From Serratia ficaria (GTDB taxonomy: Bacteria; Pseudomonadota; Gammaproteobacteria; Enterobacterales; Enterobacteriaceae): DNA of 64,000 bases. The stretch spans positions 2,170,001 to 2,234,000 of the forward strand of contig NZ_LT906479.1 in assembly GCF_900187015.1 (NCBI RefSeq), read 5' to 3'. Made by a program: the position numbers and the translations under genes. The notes under the pieces are model-generated. The model searched no databases. It was not told the origin of the DNA and worked only from the letters and a program-made list of their open reading frames with translations. How positions within the stretch are numbered: position 1 is the first letter of the stretch; every line of letters starts with the position of its first letter. Below, piece after piece: positions 31,954 through 40,560 of the stretch.

Positions 31954-33042
31954 ATGAGCACTGAGTACCGCATCGACAGCCAGAGCCTGGGGCAGTTCGT
32001 TCAGGCCATCTGGCGCCAGGCCGGTAGCACGGCGCGCGAGGCCGAACTGGTGGCCGAGCACCTGGTGCAGGCCAATTTGGCCGGGCACGATTCGCACGGC
32101 GTCGGCATGATCCCCAGCTACATGGCCTCGCTGGCGCAGGGGCAGTTGCAGCTTAATCAACACGCCGAGGTGGTGCGCGACGCCGGCGCGGTGCTGACCG
32201 TCAACGGCGGCCGGGGCTTTGGCCAGGTGGTGGCCAACGAGGCGATGGCCAAGGGCATCGAACGCGCCGGGCAACTGGGGCTGGCGGCGGTGGCGTTGCA
32301 CAATGCGCACCATATCGGCCGCATCGGCCACTGGGCGGAACAGTGCGCCCGCGCCGGCTTTATCTCGATTCACTTCGTCAACGTGGTGGGCGATCCTATG
32401 GTGGCGCCATTCGGCGGCAGCGATCGCCGCTTCGGCACCAATCCGTTCTGCGTCATCTTCCCGCGGCCGGGGAAAACCCCGCTGCTGCTGGACTTCGCCA
32501 CCAGCGGCATCGCCTTCGGTAAAACCCGCGTGGCCTACAACAAAGGCTTGCAGGTGGCGCCGGGCTACCTGATTGACCAGCATGGCCAACCGACCCGGGA
32601 ACCTAAGGTGATGCACCAACAGCCGTTCGGCTCGCTGCTGCCGTTCGGCGCCCACAAGGGCTATGCGCTGGCGGCGCTGTGCGAGATCCTCGGCGGCGCG
32701 CTGTCCGGCGGCCGCACTACCCATGACGCGACCCTGAAGGCCGACAGCGACGCCATCTTCAACTGCATGACCACCCTGATCCTCAACCCGCAGGCCTTCG
32801 AGGCGCCGGCGATGCAGGAAGAGGCCGAAGCCTTCATCGACTGGGTCAAGGCTTCGCCGCCGAGCGACGGCCAGCCGATCGCGGTGCCGGGCGAGTGGGA
32901 AGAGGCCAACCGCGCGGCGCGGCTGCAGCAGGGCATCCCGGTGGACGCCAACACCTGGCGGCAGATTTGCGCCGCCGCGCAGCAGGCCGGCATGGCGGAT
33001 TCCGAGCTGGACGGCTACCGCGCCCAGGCGCGGCAGGCATAA
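31954..33042 (+). CDS. hcxB: Hydroxycarboxylate dehydrogenase HcxB (Ldh/MDH2 family)
   Basis: NAD(P)-dependent oxidoreductase of the malate/L-lactate dehydrogenase type 2 family. The 362-residue protein matches E. coli YbiC (HcxB) over its whole length, including AGHDSHGVGMIPSY, LHNAHHIGRIGHWAEQC, FGTNPFCVIFPRP and HKGYALAALCEILGGALSGG. E. coli HcxB reduces 2-oxoacids such as phenylpyruvate. The start at 31954 has an AAGGA site; the upstream frame to 31918 lacks one. It is placed between pepT and roxA here, unlike in E. coli. Confidence 0.88.
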   Translation: MSTEYRIDSQSLGQFVQAIWRQAGSTAREAELVAEHLVQANLAGHDSHGVGMIPSYMASLAQGQLQLNQHAEVVRDAGAVLTVNGGRGFGQVVANEAMAKGIERAGQLGLAAVALHNAHHIGRIGHWAEQCARAGFISIHFVNVVGDPMVAPFGGSDRRFGTNPFCVIFPRPGKTPLLLDFATSGIAFGKTRVAYNKGLQVAPGYLIDQHGQPTREPKVMHQQPFGSLLPFGAHKGYALAALCEILGGALSGGRTTHDATLKADSDAIFNCMTTLILNPQAFEAPAMQEEAEAFIDWVKASPPSDGQPIAVPGEWEEANRAARLQQGIPVDANTWRQICAAAQQAGMADSELDGYRAQARQA

Positions 33043-33373
33043 AAAAGCCACCCGAATGGGTTAATGCTTGTCAGTTAGCGTTTTTCTGCGGGCGTTGGAG
33101 AAGTTTTCGGTCGATGAATATGAGATGTACCATGAAGCTCACGCGCCTCGACCGAGCAAGGGACCGTGGGCGCGGCCCCTTGCAACCCGCGCCTTTGCCC
33201 AATCAGACGGTTGGCTACGCCAACGTTACTCGGCCCCTCCAAGTGCCGTTCATTGCGGTAGCAGAGAAATGCAGGGTATTTACGGCAATTCTTCCTGCAC
33301 GGAGCGAACAGAGATTGGATAAAAAAATGCCAGTCAGGCTTAACTGACCGGCATTACCCGAATGGGTGGCTTT
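33041..33373. terminator. Bidirectional hcxB/roxA terminator, interrupted
   Basis: The left half AAAAAAGCCACCC (33041-33053) and right half GGGTGGCTTTA (33364-33374) are complementary and would form one terminator with loop GAAT. A repeat element now separates them, and CCCGAATGGGT occurs on both sides (33051-33061, 33357-33367). Confidence 0.75.
33062..33356. repeat. Terminator-nested fold-back repeat, short copy (295 bp)
   Basis: It shares with the 8547-9247 copy the left end TAATGCTTGTCAGTTAGCG, the central CTCGACCGAGCAAGGGACCG block and the whole right end (CCGTTCATTGCGG... to ...TAACTGACCGGCATTA). It lacks the ~410-bp middle present in the long copy. The right end again forms ATGCCAGTCAG/CTGACCGGCAT, preceded by an A-run, so on the minus strand it is a hairpin followed by seven U. 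It is flanked by an 11-12 bp direct duplication made from the loop and inner stem of the host terminator. No ORF inside is credible. Confidence 0.85.
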
Positions 33374-33391
33374 ATTGTTTCAATCGTCAGC

Positions 33392-34513
33392 TCAGTCGTT
33401 AAAGTACCAGTACCCGCTGTTGACCAGCGCGGTGAGCAGCGCCAGGAACGACGGATCGTCCAGCGCCTCGCCGAGCAGGGCGGCGTCGACGCTGAAGTGC
33501 TGGCACAGGGCGTTTGCGGCCTGCAGGTGTTCGGTGTCGATCAGTTCGCCGTTGACGAAGCACTGGTCGCCGACGCGCAGCACGCGCAGGCCGCCCAGGC
33601 GTTGCAGCAGCTCGCCTTGCTGCAGCAGCTCGTAAATTTCACCGGCCTGATACGGCGGCTCCGGCGGGGAGATGTCCAGCTCGTGGCGCGACTGCGAGGT
33701 AAACTCGCCGAACCAGTGCTGGAAGTGTTCCGGCTGCTGCACCAGTTCCAGCATCATCTGCCGCAGCGCGTCGACCTCCTGCGGCAGCACCTCGGCCGGC
33801 TGCTCGCGCAGCTTGATGTCCGGATCGCTGTAGCGCTTGCTGCCCAGCTCACGCGCCAGCACGTAGTCGGCGAAGCCGCTGACCAGTTCGCGGCCGTTCG
33901 GCGCGCGGAAGCCCACCGAGTAGTTCAGCGCGTTTTCCAGCGCGTAGCCCTCGTGCGGGAAGCCCGGCGGGATATACAGAATGTCGCCCGGTTCCATTTC
34001 TTCGTCGATGATGGCGTCGAAAGGTTCTACCTGCAGCAGGTCCGGATGCGGGCTGTGCTGTTTCATCGGCAGCTTCTCGCCCACCCGCCAACGGCGGCGG
34101 CCGGTACCCTGGATGATAAACACGTCGTACTGATCGAGGTGCGGGCCGACGCCGCCGCCCGGCACCGAGAAGGAGATCATCAGGTCATCCATTCGCCAGT
34201 CCGGCAGTTGGCGGAACGGGCGCATCAGCGCGCTGGAAGGCTCATGCCAGTGATCCACCGCCTGCACCAGCAGCGACCAGTTATTCTCGCCGAGGTGATC
34301 AAAGCTCTCGAAGGGGCCGTGCGCAACCTGCCAGCGGCCGTCCTGATGGCTGACCAGGCGGCTGTCCACTTCGTTTTCCATCGCCAGGCCGGCCAGCTCA
34401 TCCGGGGAGATCGGATCGATAAAGTTTTTGAAGCCGCGCTTCAGAATCACCGGACGTTTTTGCCAATAGCGTTGCAAAAAATCGTTCCAGTCCAGATCTA
34501 ATTGATAATCCAT
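33392..34513 (-). CDS. roxA: Ribosomal protein uL16 arginine hydroxylase RoxA
   Basis: JmjC-type Fe(II)/2-oxoglutarate oxygenase that hydroxylates an arginine of 50S protein L16 (E. coli YcfD). The 373-residue protein is exactly the E. coli length. The iron-binding HxD appears in GVGPHLDQYDVFIIQ. A C-terminal winged-helix region follows the cupin core. It lies downstream of phoPQ in the same direction, as in E. coli, but separated by a 207-bp gap carrying a palindromic repeat. Confidence 0.95.
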   Translation of the reverse strand: MDYQLDLDWNDFLQRYWQKRPVILKRGFKNFIDPISPDELAGLAMENEVDSRLVSHQDGRWQVAHGPFESFDHLGENNWSLLVQAVDHWHEPSSALMRPFRQLPDWRMDDLMISFSVPGGGVGPHLDQYDVFIIQGTGRRRWRVGEKLPMKQHSPHPDLLQVEPFDAIIDEEMEPGDILYIPPGFPHEGYALENALNYSVGFRAPNGRELVSGFADYVLARELGSKRYSDPDIKLREQPAEVLPQEVDALRQMMLELVQQPEHFQHWFGEFTSQSRHELDISPPEPPYQAGEIYELLQQGELLQRLGGLRVLRVGDQCFVNGELIDTEHLQAANALCQHFSVDAALLGEALDDPSFLALLTALVNSGYWYFND

Positions 34514-34551
34514 GTTCTATTCCAGGAGAGAGGAGTGAGCCTGAGTGCGAT

Positions 34552-34679
34552 TATACGCGTCATGCTTCAAACTGCATCTTTGTTGGCTACGTTTGCTCAC
34601 CTGAATCGCTTACTTCGGTAAGCTCATCGGGCTTGCTCACTGGCCGCCGCAATGCAATTCGAATTATTTAGAGTATATA
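34552..34679. repeat. Palindromic intergenic repeat (YPAL-like)
   Basis: About 128 bp between phoQ and roxA form one long imperfect palindrome. The left arm (TATACGCGTCATGCTTCAAA...) pairs with the right arm (...GAATTATTTAGAGTATA), with the centre near CTTACTTCGGTAAG at 34610-34623. The sequence style (TTGCTCACCTGAATCGCTTACT... TAAGCTCATCGGG) resembles palindromic repeats known from Yersinia and Serratia intergenic regions. The name is from memory and unverified. Confidence 0.6.
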
Positions 34680-34720
34680 GCGAGGTTTGGCCCCGTGGAT
34701 CGGGGCCCGAGCGCCAGAAT

Positions 34721-36187
34721 TCATTCGTTGTGGTGGGTGTCGTGCTGGCGGGCGAAGGTCACCTGCATGCGCGCGCCGCCGAGCGGGCTGTCGCTGATGG
34801 CGATTTGGCCGTCGTACTGCTCGATAATCTCCGCCGCCACCGACAGGCCAAGGCCCTGGCCCGGGCGCAGGGTATCGACGCGCTGGCCGCGCTGGAAGAT
34901 CAGTTCGCGTTTGCTTTCCGGAATGCCGGGGCCGTCGTCGTCGATGACGATGGTCAGGTTTTTCTCGGAATGCAGCGAGGTGATCTCGACAAACTCCAGG
35001 CAGTATTTGCAGGCGTTTTCCAACACGTTGCCCATCACCTCCATAAAGTCGTTCTTCTCGCCCACAAAGGTCACCTCCGGCGAAATGTCCAGCGTGATCA
35101 CCACGCCTTTGCGCTGGTACACCTTGTTCAGCGCCACCGTCAGGCTGTCGAGCAGCGCCGGCACCGAATGGATCTCGCGCGTCAGCACCGTTTGGCCCGA
35201 GTTGATGCTGGCCCGGTGCAGGTAGTAGCCGATCTGCTGCGAGATGCGGCCGATCTGATCCAGCATGATCGGCTCGGCCTCCTCGATGGTGGTCTGCTTG
35301 CCGGAGCGCAGCGAACGCAGGGTGGTCTGCAGCACCGCCAGCGGGGTTTTCAGGCTGTGGGTCAAATCGGACAGCGTGGTGCGGTATTTGGTGTAGCGCT
35401 GGCGTTCGTTGCGCACCAGAATGTTCAGGTTGCGCACCAGCCCGCGCAGCTCGCTGGGGGGATTTTCGTCCAGCTGTTCCCGCTCGCCGTTTTCCAGTTC
35501 GCCGACCTGATTGACCAACGCCTTGATCGGCCGCAGGCTCCAGTAGGCCGCCAGCCACAGCAGCGGCACCACCAGCAGCAGGTTGGCCAGCAGCACGTAG
35601 CTGAACCATTCCCACACCACGTCGGAACGCTGCAGCTCCTGCGGAATGCTGTCGACCACCACGATGGTCAGCGCCGGCAGCCGCGCGGTGGCGGCGTAGG
35701 TGTTGACCGCCACCGAGTGGGTCAGCGCATTCCGGTCGGTGTCGTCATAATCTTTCAGCTGATCCTGCGCCTTGGGGTTGTTGCCCAGCACTTCGCTACT
35801 GATGCGGGTGTCGGTATCGATTTCGTAGAAACCGGATTCCTCAAGCCACTCCTTGTTGATCAGCTTCTCCAGCTCCGGCACCTTGCGCTGGCTCCACAGC
35901 AGCTTGCCCTTGTCGTCGTAGATGAACACCAGGGTAGGGAAGTTGAGATCGAGATCGGGGGGAATGGCGATGGTGAGCTTGTTGTCTTTCCACTGCGCCA
36001 GGCTGAAGAACAGGTTGCTTTCGCCGCGCAGCAGGCGGAAGGCGGTCTTGTCGAAGCTGACGATATAACCCACAACCGCCACCAGGCCGTAGGACAGCGA
36101 CAGCGCCAGGATCACCCCGGCGGTCGCCATCAGAAAACGGGCGCGCAGCGAAAACGGTTTTTTATCCTTGTTGAACATGATGTTCAT
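34721..36187 (-). CDS. phoQ: Sensor histidine kinase PhoQ
   Basis: Inner-membrane kinase responding to low Mg2+, acid pH and cationic peptides and phosphorylating PhoP. The 488-residue protein has an N-terminal membrane segment, a periplasmic PAS-like sensor, a second membrane segment, HAMP, the phospho-acceptor His in [14 protein letters not shown] and an ATPase domain with [10 protein letters not shown] and GQGLGLSV. The acidic sensor patch is present but shorter ([14 protein letters not shown]) than the E. coli EDDDDAE run. It overlaps phoP by 4 bp. Confidence 0.95.
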   Translation of the reverse strand: MNIMFNKDKKPFSLRARFLMATAGVILALSLSYGLVAVVGYIVSFDKTAFRLLRGESNLFFSLAQWKDNKLTIAIPPDLDLNFPTLVFIYDDKGKLLWSQRKVPELEKLINKEWLEESGFYEIDTDTRISSEVLGNNPKAQDQLKDYDDTDRNALTHSVAVNTYAATARLPALTIVVVDSIPQELQRSDVVWEWFSYVLLANLLLVVPLLWLAAYWSLRPIKALVNQVGELENGEREQLDENPPSELRGLVRNLNILVRNERQRYTKYRTTLSDLTHSLKTPLAVLQTTLRSLRSGKQTTIEEAEPIMLDQIGRISQQIGYYLHRASINSGQTVLTREIHSVPALLDSLTVALNKVYQRKGVVITLDISPEVTFVGEKNDFMEVMGNVLENACKYCLEFVEITSLHSEKNLTIVIDDDGPGIPESKRELIFQRGQRVDTLRPGQGLGLSVAAEIIEQYDGQIAISDSPLGGARMQVTFARQHDTHHNE

Positions 36188-36855
36188 TTCGCGTCAAATC
36201 GATAGCCTTGGCCACGCACCGTGGTGATCACTTCCTGCGGATACTCCGCCTGAAGTTTTTTGCGCAGGCGGCCCATCAGCACGTCGATGGTGTGGCTCTC
36301 GCGCAGTTCGGCGTCCGGGTACAGCTGCAGCATCAGCGAATCTTTGCTGACCACTTTGCCGGCGTTGCGGATCAGCGTCTCGATGATGGTGTATTCAAAG
36401 GCGGTCAGCTTGATCTGCTGTTCGTTCACGCTCAGCTCGCGGCGCGACAGGTCGATCTGGAACGGCGGCAGCACGATAACCTGAGAGGCCAGGCCGCTGT
36501 TGCGGCGCATCAGCGCCTGCATGCGGGCGATCACCTCTTCCAGATGAAACGGCTTGGTGACATAGTCGTCGGCGCCGGCTTCCAGCACCGCCACTTTGTC
36601 CTGCCAGCTTTCACGCGCCGTCAGCACCAGGATCGGCAGCTTCATCTGGTGAGCGCGCCAGCGGCGGATCAGGCTCAGGCCGTCTTCGCCCGGCAGGCCG
36701 AGATCGACGATCGCGATATCCGGCGCATGCTCCTGCAGGAAGTAGTCGGCCTCTTTGGCGTCTTCAGCGGCATCGACCTGATGGCCCATTTCACGCATCT
36801 GAACGGAAAGGTGGTGGCGCAGCAAACCATTATCTTCAACAACCAATACTCGCAT
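36184..36855 (-). CDS. phoP: Response regulator PhoP
   Basis: OmpR-family transcription factor controlling Mg2+ transport, lipid A modification and peptide resistance. The 223-residue protein has the receiver aspartate in [14 protein letters not shown] (residue 51), K in VTKPFHLEE, and a C-terminal winged helix ending [10 protein letters not shown]. Its upstream region contains two PhoP boxes in the right orientation, one spaced 12 bp from a -10 element, so autoregulation is very likely. It begins the phoP-phoQ operon. Confidence 0.97.
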   Translation of the reverse strand: MRVLVVEDNGLLRHHLSVQMREMGHQVDAAEDAKEADYFLQEHAPDIAIVDLGLPGEDGLSLIRRWRAHQMKLPILVLTARESWQDKVAVLEAGADDYVTKPFHLEEVIARMQALMRRNSGLASQVIVLPPFQIDLSRRELSVNEQQIKLTAFEYTIIETLIRNAGKVVSKDSLMLQLYPDAELRESHTIDVLMGRLRKKLQAEYPQEVITTVRGQGYRFDAK

Positions 36856-37049
36856 GGGGGACTCCTGTGACTATGCGGGTGAACATCCTGTCACCCACGC
36901 TCTATAAGGTAACACGCTTTACGGCGTGCCTAGGGATAACGCGCGGCCACCTTGTCCATTCGAAGAAAACGCTGACGTTATGGTAGGTATAACCTGCTCA
37001 GGCCGCAAGCGAGCCGGGAAATATGCGCTATCAATTTTTGTGCCGAATC

Positions 37050-37084
37050 ATTATCGGCAACGGCTGATAAACGCTGAATAAACA
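37050..37084 (-). promoter_or_regulatory. PhoP-activated phoP promoter
   Basis: On the minus strand TGTTTATTCAGCGTTTA (37084-37068) fits the PhoP box (T/G)GTTTA-N5-(T/G)GTTTA with one change. Twelve bp downstream is a -10-like GATAAT (37055-37050). This spacing is typical of directly PhoP-activated promoters. It lies about 195 bp before phoP, predicting a long leader. Confidence 0.7.
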
Positions 37085-37099
37085 ACGGCGGCACAAAAT

Positions 37100-37116
37100 T
37101 AAACGAAACTTAAACG
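37100..37116 (-). promoter_or_regulatory. Second PhoP-box-like repeat
   Basis: The minus strand reads CGTTTAAGTTTCGTTTA, two CGTTTA half-sites with 5-bp spacing, 32 bp (three helical turns) from the first box. It could be a second PhoP dimer site for phoP or an operator for the divergent yegT promoter. Confidence 0.5.
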
Positions 37117-37170
37117 CGAGGCGGCTCGACCCGCGGTACAAAGTGTGAGCAAGATCGTTGAAAAAACTCA

Positions 37171-37203
37171 AAGGTATTATTAAGGTATTATCAAGGTATC
37201 AAA
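37171..37203. promoter_or_regulatory. Three 11-bp direct repeats before yegT
   Basis: AAGGTATTATT (37171), AAGGTATTATC (37182) and AAGGTATCAAA (37193) are tandem 11-bp units, so their AAGGTAT cores lie on one face of the helix. They sit about 75-105 bp before the yegT start. They could be a multi-site operator, for example for YegW or PhoP-independent control of yegTUV. The remaining 36856-37277 gap shows no gene. Confidence 0.5.
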
Positions 37204-37277
37204 TTGATGCCAACACCAGGCCCTTACACCGCCGCCCCGGTTAACCCGGCCGGCCCTGAGTCAGCAAGGATATAATA

Positions 37278-38528
37278 ATGAAACGTCCTCATCTGAAGCT
37301 GTCCGTCATGATGTTTGCAGAATGGTTTATCTGGGGGGCGTGGTTTGTCCCCCTGTGGCAGTACCTGAACAAGCTTGGCTTTACCCCGGCGGAAATCGCC
37401 TGGTCCTACAGCAGCACCGCCATCGCCGCCATTTTGTCGCCGGTGCTGGTGGGGGTGATCGCCGATCGCTACTTCGCCGCGCAGAAAGTGCTGGGTTGGC
37501 TGCACCTGGCGGGGGGCGGGCTGATGTTCATCATCGCCTGGCAGACCCAGTTCTCCAGCTTCTTCCCGCTGCTGGTGCTGTACGCCATCACTTACATGCC
37601 GACCGTGGCGCTGACCAACAGCATCGCCTTCGCCAACATCGCCGACGCCGAAAAAGAGTTTCCGCGCATCCGCGTGCTGGGCACGCTGGGCTGGATCGCC
37701 TCCGGTCTGGTGATCGGTTTTATGCTGCCGCCGCTGTTGGGCAGCGCCAATATCTCCGACGGCAATCTGCCGCTGATCATCACCGGCATCGCGTCGCTGC
37801 TGCTCGGCCTGTACAGCTTCGGTTTGCCCAACACCCCGGCCAAGGGCAGCGGCCCGGTGGACGTCAAGGCGCTGCTTGGCCTGAATGCGCTCGGCCTGCT
37901 GAAGGATCGTTCGTTCGCCACCTTCGCGCTGTGTTCCTTCCTGTTTTGCATGCCGCTGGCGTTCTATTACCAGTTCGCCAACGGCTATCTGACCCAGGTC
38001 GGCCTGCCGGACGCCACCGGTTGGATGACCCTCGGCCAGGTGTCGGAAATCTTCGCCATGCTGGCGCTGCCGCTGCTGCTCAAACGCTTCGGCATCAAGA
38101 AAGTGCTGATGCTCGGCTTTGTCACCGCCGCCATCCGTTACCTGTTCTTTATCTACGGCGGCACCGCCGACGTCTGGGCCTACAGCATGCTGTTCCTCGG
38201 CATACTGCTGCACGGCGTCAGCTATGACTTCTACTTCGTCACCGGCTACATCTACGTCGACAAAAAAGCGCCGCCGCACATGCGCACCGCGGCGCAGGGC
38301 CTGATCACCCTGATCTGCCAGGGGCTGGGCAGCTTTATCGGCAACTGGCTGGGCGGCCGGGCGATGACCACCTTCGCGCTGGCGCAGCCGCGCGACGGCA
38401 TGACCTTTGACTGGTTCGCCGTGTGGGGCGTCGGCGCGGCGATGGTGGTGGCGGTGATGCTGCTGTTCCTGCTGTTTTTCCGCGAGCGCAGCCACGACAT
38501 TACGCCGGTCAGCCTCACCCAATCATGA
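37278..38528 (+). CDS. yegT: Nucleoside/H+ symporter-family permease YegT
   Basis: A 416-residue major-facilitator permease of the nucleoside:H+ symporter family, closest from memory to E. coli YegT (shared MMFAEWFIWGAWFVPLW, AITYMPTVALTNSIAFAN, LGILLHGVSYDFYFVTGYIYVDKKAP). Twelve membrane segments are expected. It is the first gene of a yegTUV operon that also encodes an ADP-ribosylglycohydrolase-like protein and a PfkB kinase, suggesting uptake and breakdown of a nucleoside-like or ADP-ribose-related compound. Its substrate is unknown. Confidence 0.88.
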   Translation: MKRPHLKLSVMMFAEWFIWGAWFVPLWQYLNKLGFTPAEIAWSYSSTAIAAILSPVLVGVIADRYFAAQKVLGWLHLAGGGLMFIIAWQTQFSSFFPLLVLYAITYMPTVALTNSIAFANIADAEKEFPRIRVLGTLGWIASGLVIGFMLPPLLGSANISDGNLPLIITGIASLLLGLYSFGLPNTPAKGSGPVDVKALLGLNALGLLKDRSFATFALCSFLFCMPLAFYYQFANGYLTQVGLPDATGWMTLGQVSEIFAMLALPLLLKRFGIKKVLMLGFVTAAIRYLFFIYGGTADVWAYSMLFLGILLHGVSYDFYFVTGYIYVDKKAPPHMRTAAQGLITLICQGLGSFIGNWLGGRAMTTFALAQPRDGMTFDWFAVWGVGAAMVVAVMLLFLLFFRERSHDITPVSLTQS

Positions 38529-38578
38529 TTCGGCGCCGGGCCTGACGCCTGGCGCGGCACAATACTCAGGAGCAACAG

Positions 38579-39598
38579 ATGAAGCAGTTAACCCAGGAAC
38601 AACGCGTAGTGGGCGCACTTTATGGGCAAATGCTGGGCGATGCGCTCGGCATGCCTTCCGAACTGTGGCCGCGTGAGCGGGTTAAACGCCACTTCGGCTG
38701 GATAGATCGTTTTCTCGACGGCCCGGCGGAAAATAGCGCCGCCTGCTATTTCAAGGCCGGCCAGTATACCGACGACACCTCGATGGCGCTGGCGCTGGCC
38801 GACGCCCTGGTGGAGGCGGAAGGGCAGGTGGTGCCGGAACTGATCGCCCGCAACGTGATCCGCTGGGTGGACAGTTTCGACGCCTTCAACAAGAACATCC
38901 TTGGCCCCAGCTCCAAGCTGGCGCTGGGGGCGCAGAAGCAGGGCACGCCGATCGCCGAGCTGGAGAACAACGGCGTCACCAACGGCGCGGCGATGCGCGT
39001 GTCGCCGCTGGGCTGCGTACTGCCGTCAGCGCCGCTGGCGCGTTTTTGCCGGCAAACCTGGCTGGCCTCCAGCCCGACGCATAAATCCGACATCGCCGTC
39101 GCCGGCGCGGTCGTTATCGCCTGGGCGGTGTCGCGAGCGGTGGAGGGCGCCAGCTGGGAAGAGATCCGTCTGGCGCTGCCGGGGGTGGCGGAGTACGCCC
39201 AGCGCCGCCAGGAGACCACCTTCAGCGCCTCGCTGTCGGCGCGCATCGAGCTGGCGTTCCGGGTGGTGGACGAGTCCATCGGCACCGAGCAGGCCTCCGA
39301 GCGGGTTTATCAGCTGGTCGGCGCCGGCGTCAGCACCATCGAGTCGGTGCCGGCGGCGTTGGCGATGGTGCAGCTGGCGCAGACCGATCCCACCCGCTGT
39401 GCGGTGCTGTGCGCCAATCTGGGCGGGGATACCGACACCATCGGCGCGATGGCTACGGCAGTCTGCGGCGCGCTGAACGGCATCGATGCTTTCGAGCCGT
39501 CGCTGCTGGCGGAGTTGAAAAGGGTTAACCCGCTGGACGTCAGCGCCTATGCGCCGGCGTTTCTGCGTTTCCGCCGGCGCTGGCAGGAGGCGGAATGA
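38579..39598 (+). CDS. yegU: ADP-ribosylglycohydrolase family protein YegU
   Basis: A 339-residue protein of the DraG/ADP-ribosylglycohydrolase fold. It shows the N-terminal GQMLGDALGMPSE, the metal-binding QYTDDTSMALALAD and the C-terminal metal motif GGDTDTIGAMA, so the dinuclear metal site looks intact. The family cleaves ADP-ribose or related N-glycosidic bonds. It overlaps the start of yegV by 4 bp, and with YegT and YegV it may process an imported ribosyl compound. Confidence 0.88.
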   Translation: MKQLTQEQRVVGALYGQMLGDALGMPSELWPRERVKRHFGWIDRFLDGPAENSAACYFKAGQYTDDTSMALALADALVEAEGQVVPELIARNVIRWVDSFDAFNKNILGPSSKLALGAQKQGTPIAELENNGVTNGAAMRVSPLGCVLPSAPLARFCRQTWLASSPTHKSDIAVAGAVVIAWAVSRAVEGASWEEIRLALPGVAEYAQRRQETTFSASLSARIELAFRVVDESIGTEQASERVYQLVGAGVSTIESVPAALAMVQLAQTDPTRCAVLCANLGGDTDTIGAMATAVCGALNGIDAFEPSLLAELKRVNPLDVSAYAPAFLRFRRRWQEAE

Positions 39599-40560
39599 GC
39601 CACGAACGACGCGAGCTGCTGCGCAGCCTGACGCAGGGTGGATGGCATCAGCAGTGCCCGGTGACGGTGATCGGCGCGGCGGTGATGGATATGGTGGTCA
39701 GCGCCGATGCGCTGCCGCCGCGCGGCGGCGACGTCGCCGCTAAAATGCAGGGGTTCCACCTCGGCGGCTGCGCGCTGAACATCGCCGTGGCGCTGAAACA
39801 GCTGGGCATCGAGAGCCGCAACCTGCTGCCGGTCGGCGAAGGCCCGTGGGCCGACCGCCTGCGCGATGGCATGGCGCGCCGCGGCCTGCGATCCGATCTG
39901 CCGGTGAGCGGCGAAGACAACGGTTGGTGCATGGCGCTGGTGGAGCCGGACGGCGAGCGCACCTTCATTTCCATCGACGGGGTGGAAAACCAGTGGCAGG
40001 CGGCCTGGCTGGAGCGGGCCGCGCCCGTCGCCGGGCTGGCGTATCTTTCCGGTTATCAGCTGAGCGCCGCCAAAGGCGGGGTGTTGATCGACTGGATGCT
40101 GCGCCTGCCGCCGACGGTGCGGGTCGTGCTGGACATCGGCCCGCGCATCGACGTAATCGACGCCGCCTTGCTGCAGCGGCTGATCCGCCCGGGGGTGATC
40201 CTGACCCTCAACCAGCGTGAGGCGCAGCATCTCGGCATGCGGGGCGATATCGGCCATTTCTGCCGCGGGCTGTGGCGGCGCACCCGCCAGCCGGTGGTGG
40301 TGCGTTGCGGCGCGGAGGGGGCGTATTACCATGCCGGGGAGGCGGACTGCGGCTGGATCGCGGCGCGCCGGGTGCGGGTGGCGGACAGCATCGGCGCGGG
40401 CGACAGCCACAGCGCCGGCCTGTTGGCCGGATTGGCGCTGGGCCTGACGCCGCGCCAGACCATGATGCTGGCCAACAGCATCGCCGGCTACGTGGTTTCG
40501 CAGCCCGGCGGCGACTGTGCGCCGACGCTGGCCCAGCTGCTGGCCAGCGAAGAAGCCTAG
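39595..40560 (+). CDS. yegV: PfkB-family carbohydrate kinase YegV
   Basis: A 321-residue ribokinase-like sugar kinase. It shows the N-terminal GGCALNIAVALKQLG substrate region and the C-terminal PfkB signature SIGAGDSHSAGLLAGLALG with the catalytic Asp. It overlaps yegU by 4 bp at its start and the convergent yegW by 4 bp at its end. It likely phosphorylates the sugar released by YegU; the sugar itself is unknown. Confidence 0.88.
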   Translation: MSHERRELLRSLTQGGWHQQCPVTVIGAAVMDMVVSADALPPRGGDVAAKMQGFHLGGCALNIAVALKQLGIESRNLLPVGEGPWADRLRDGMARRGLRSDLPVSGEDNGWCMALVEPDGERTFISIDGVENQWQAAWLERAAPVAGLAYLSGYQLSAAKGGVLIDWMLRLPPTVRVVLDIGPRIDVIDAALLQRLIRPGVILTLNQREAQHLGMRGDIGHFCRGLWRRTRQPVVVRCGAEGAYYHAGEADCGWIAARRVRVADSIGAGDSHSAGLLAGLALGLTPRQTMMLANSIAGYVVSQPGGDCAPTLAQLLASEEA

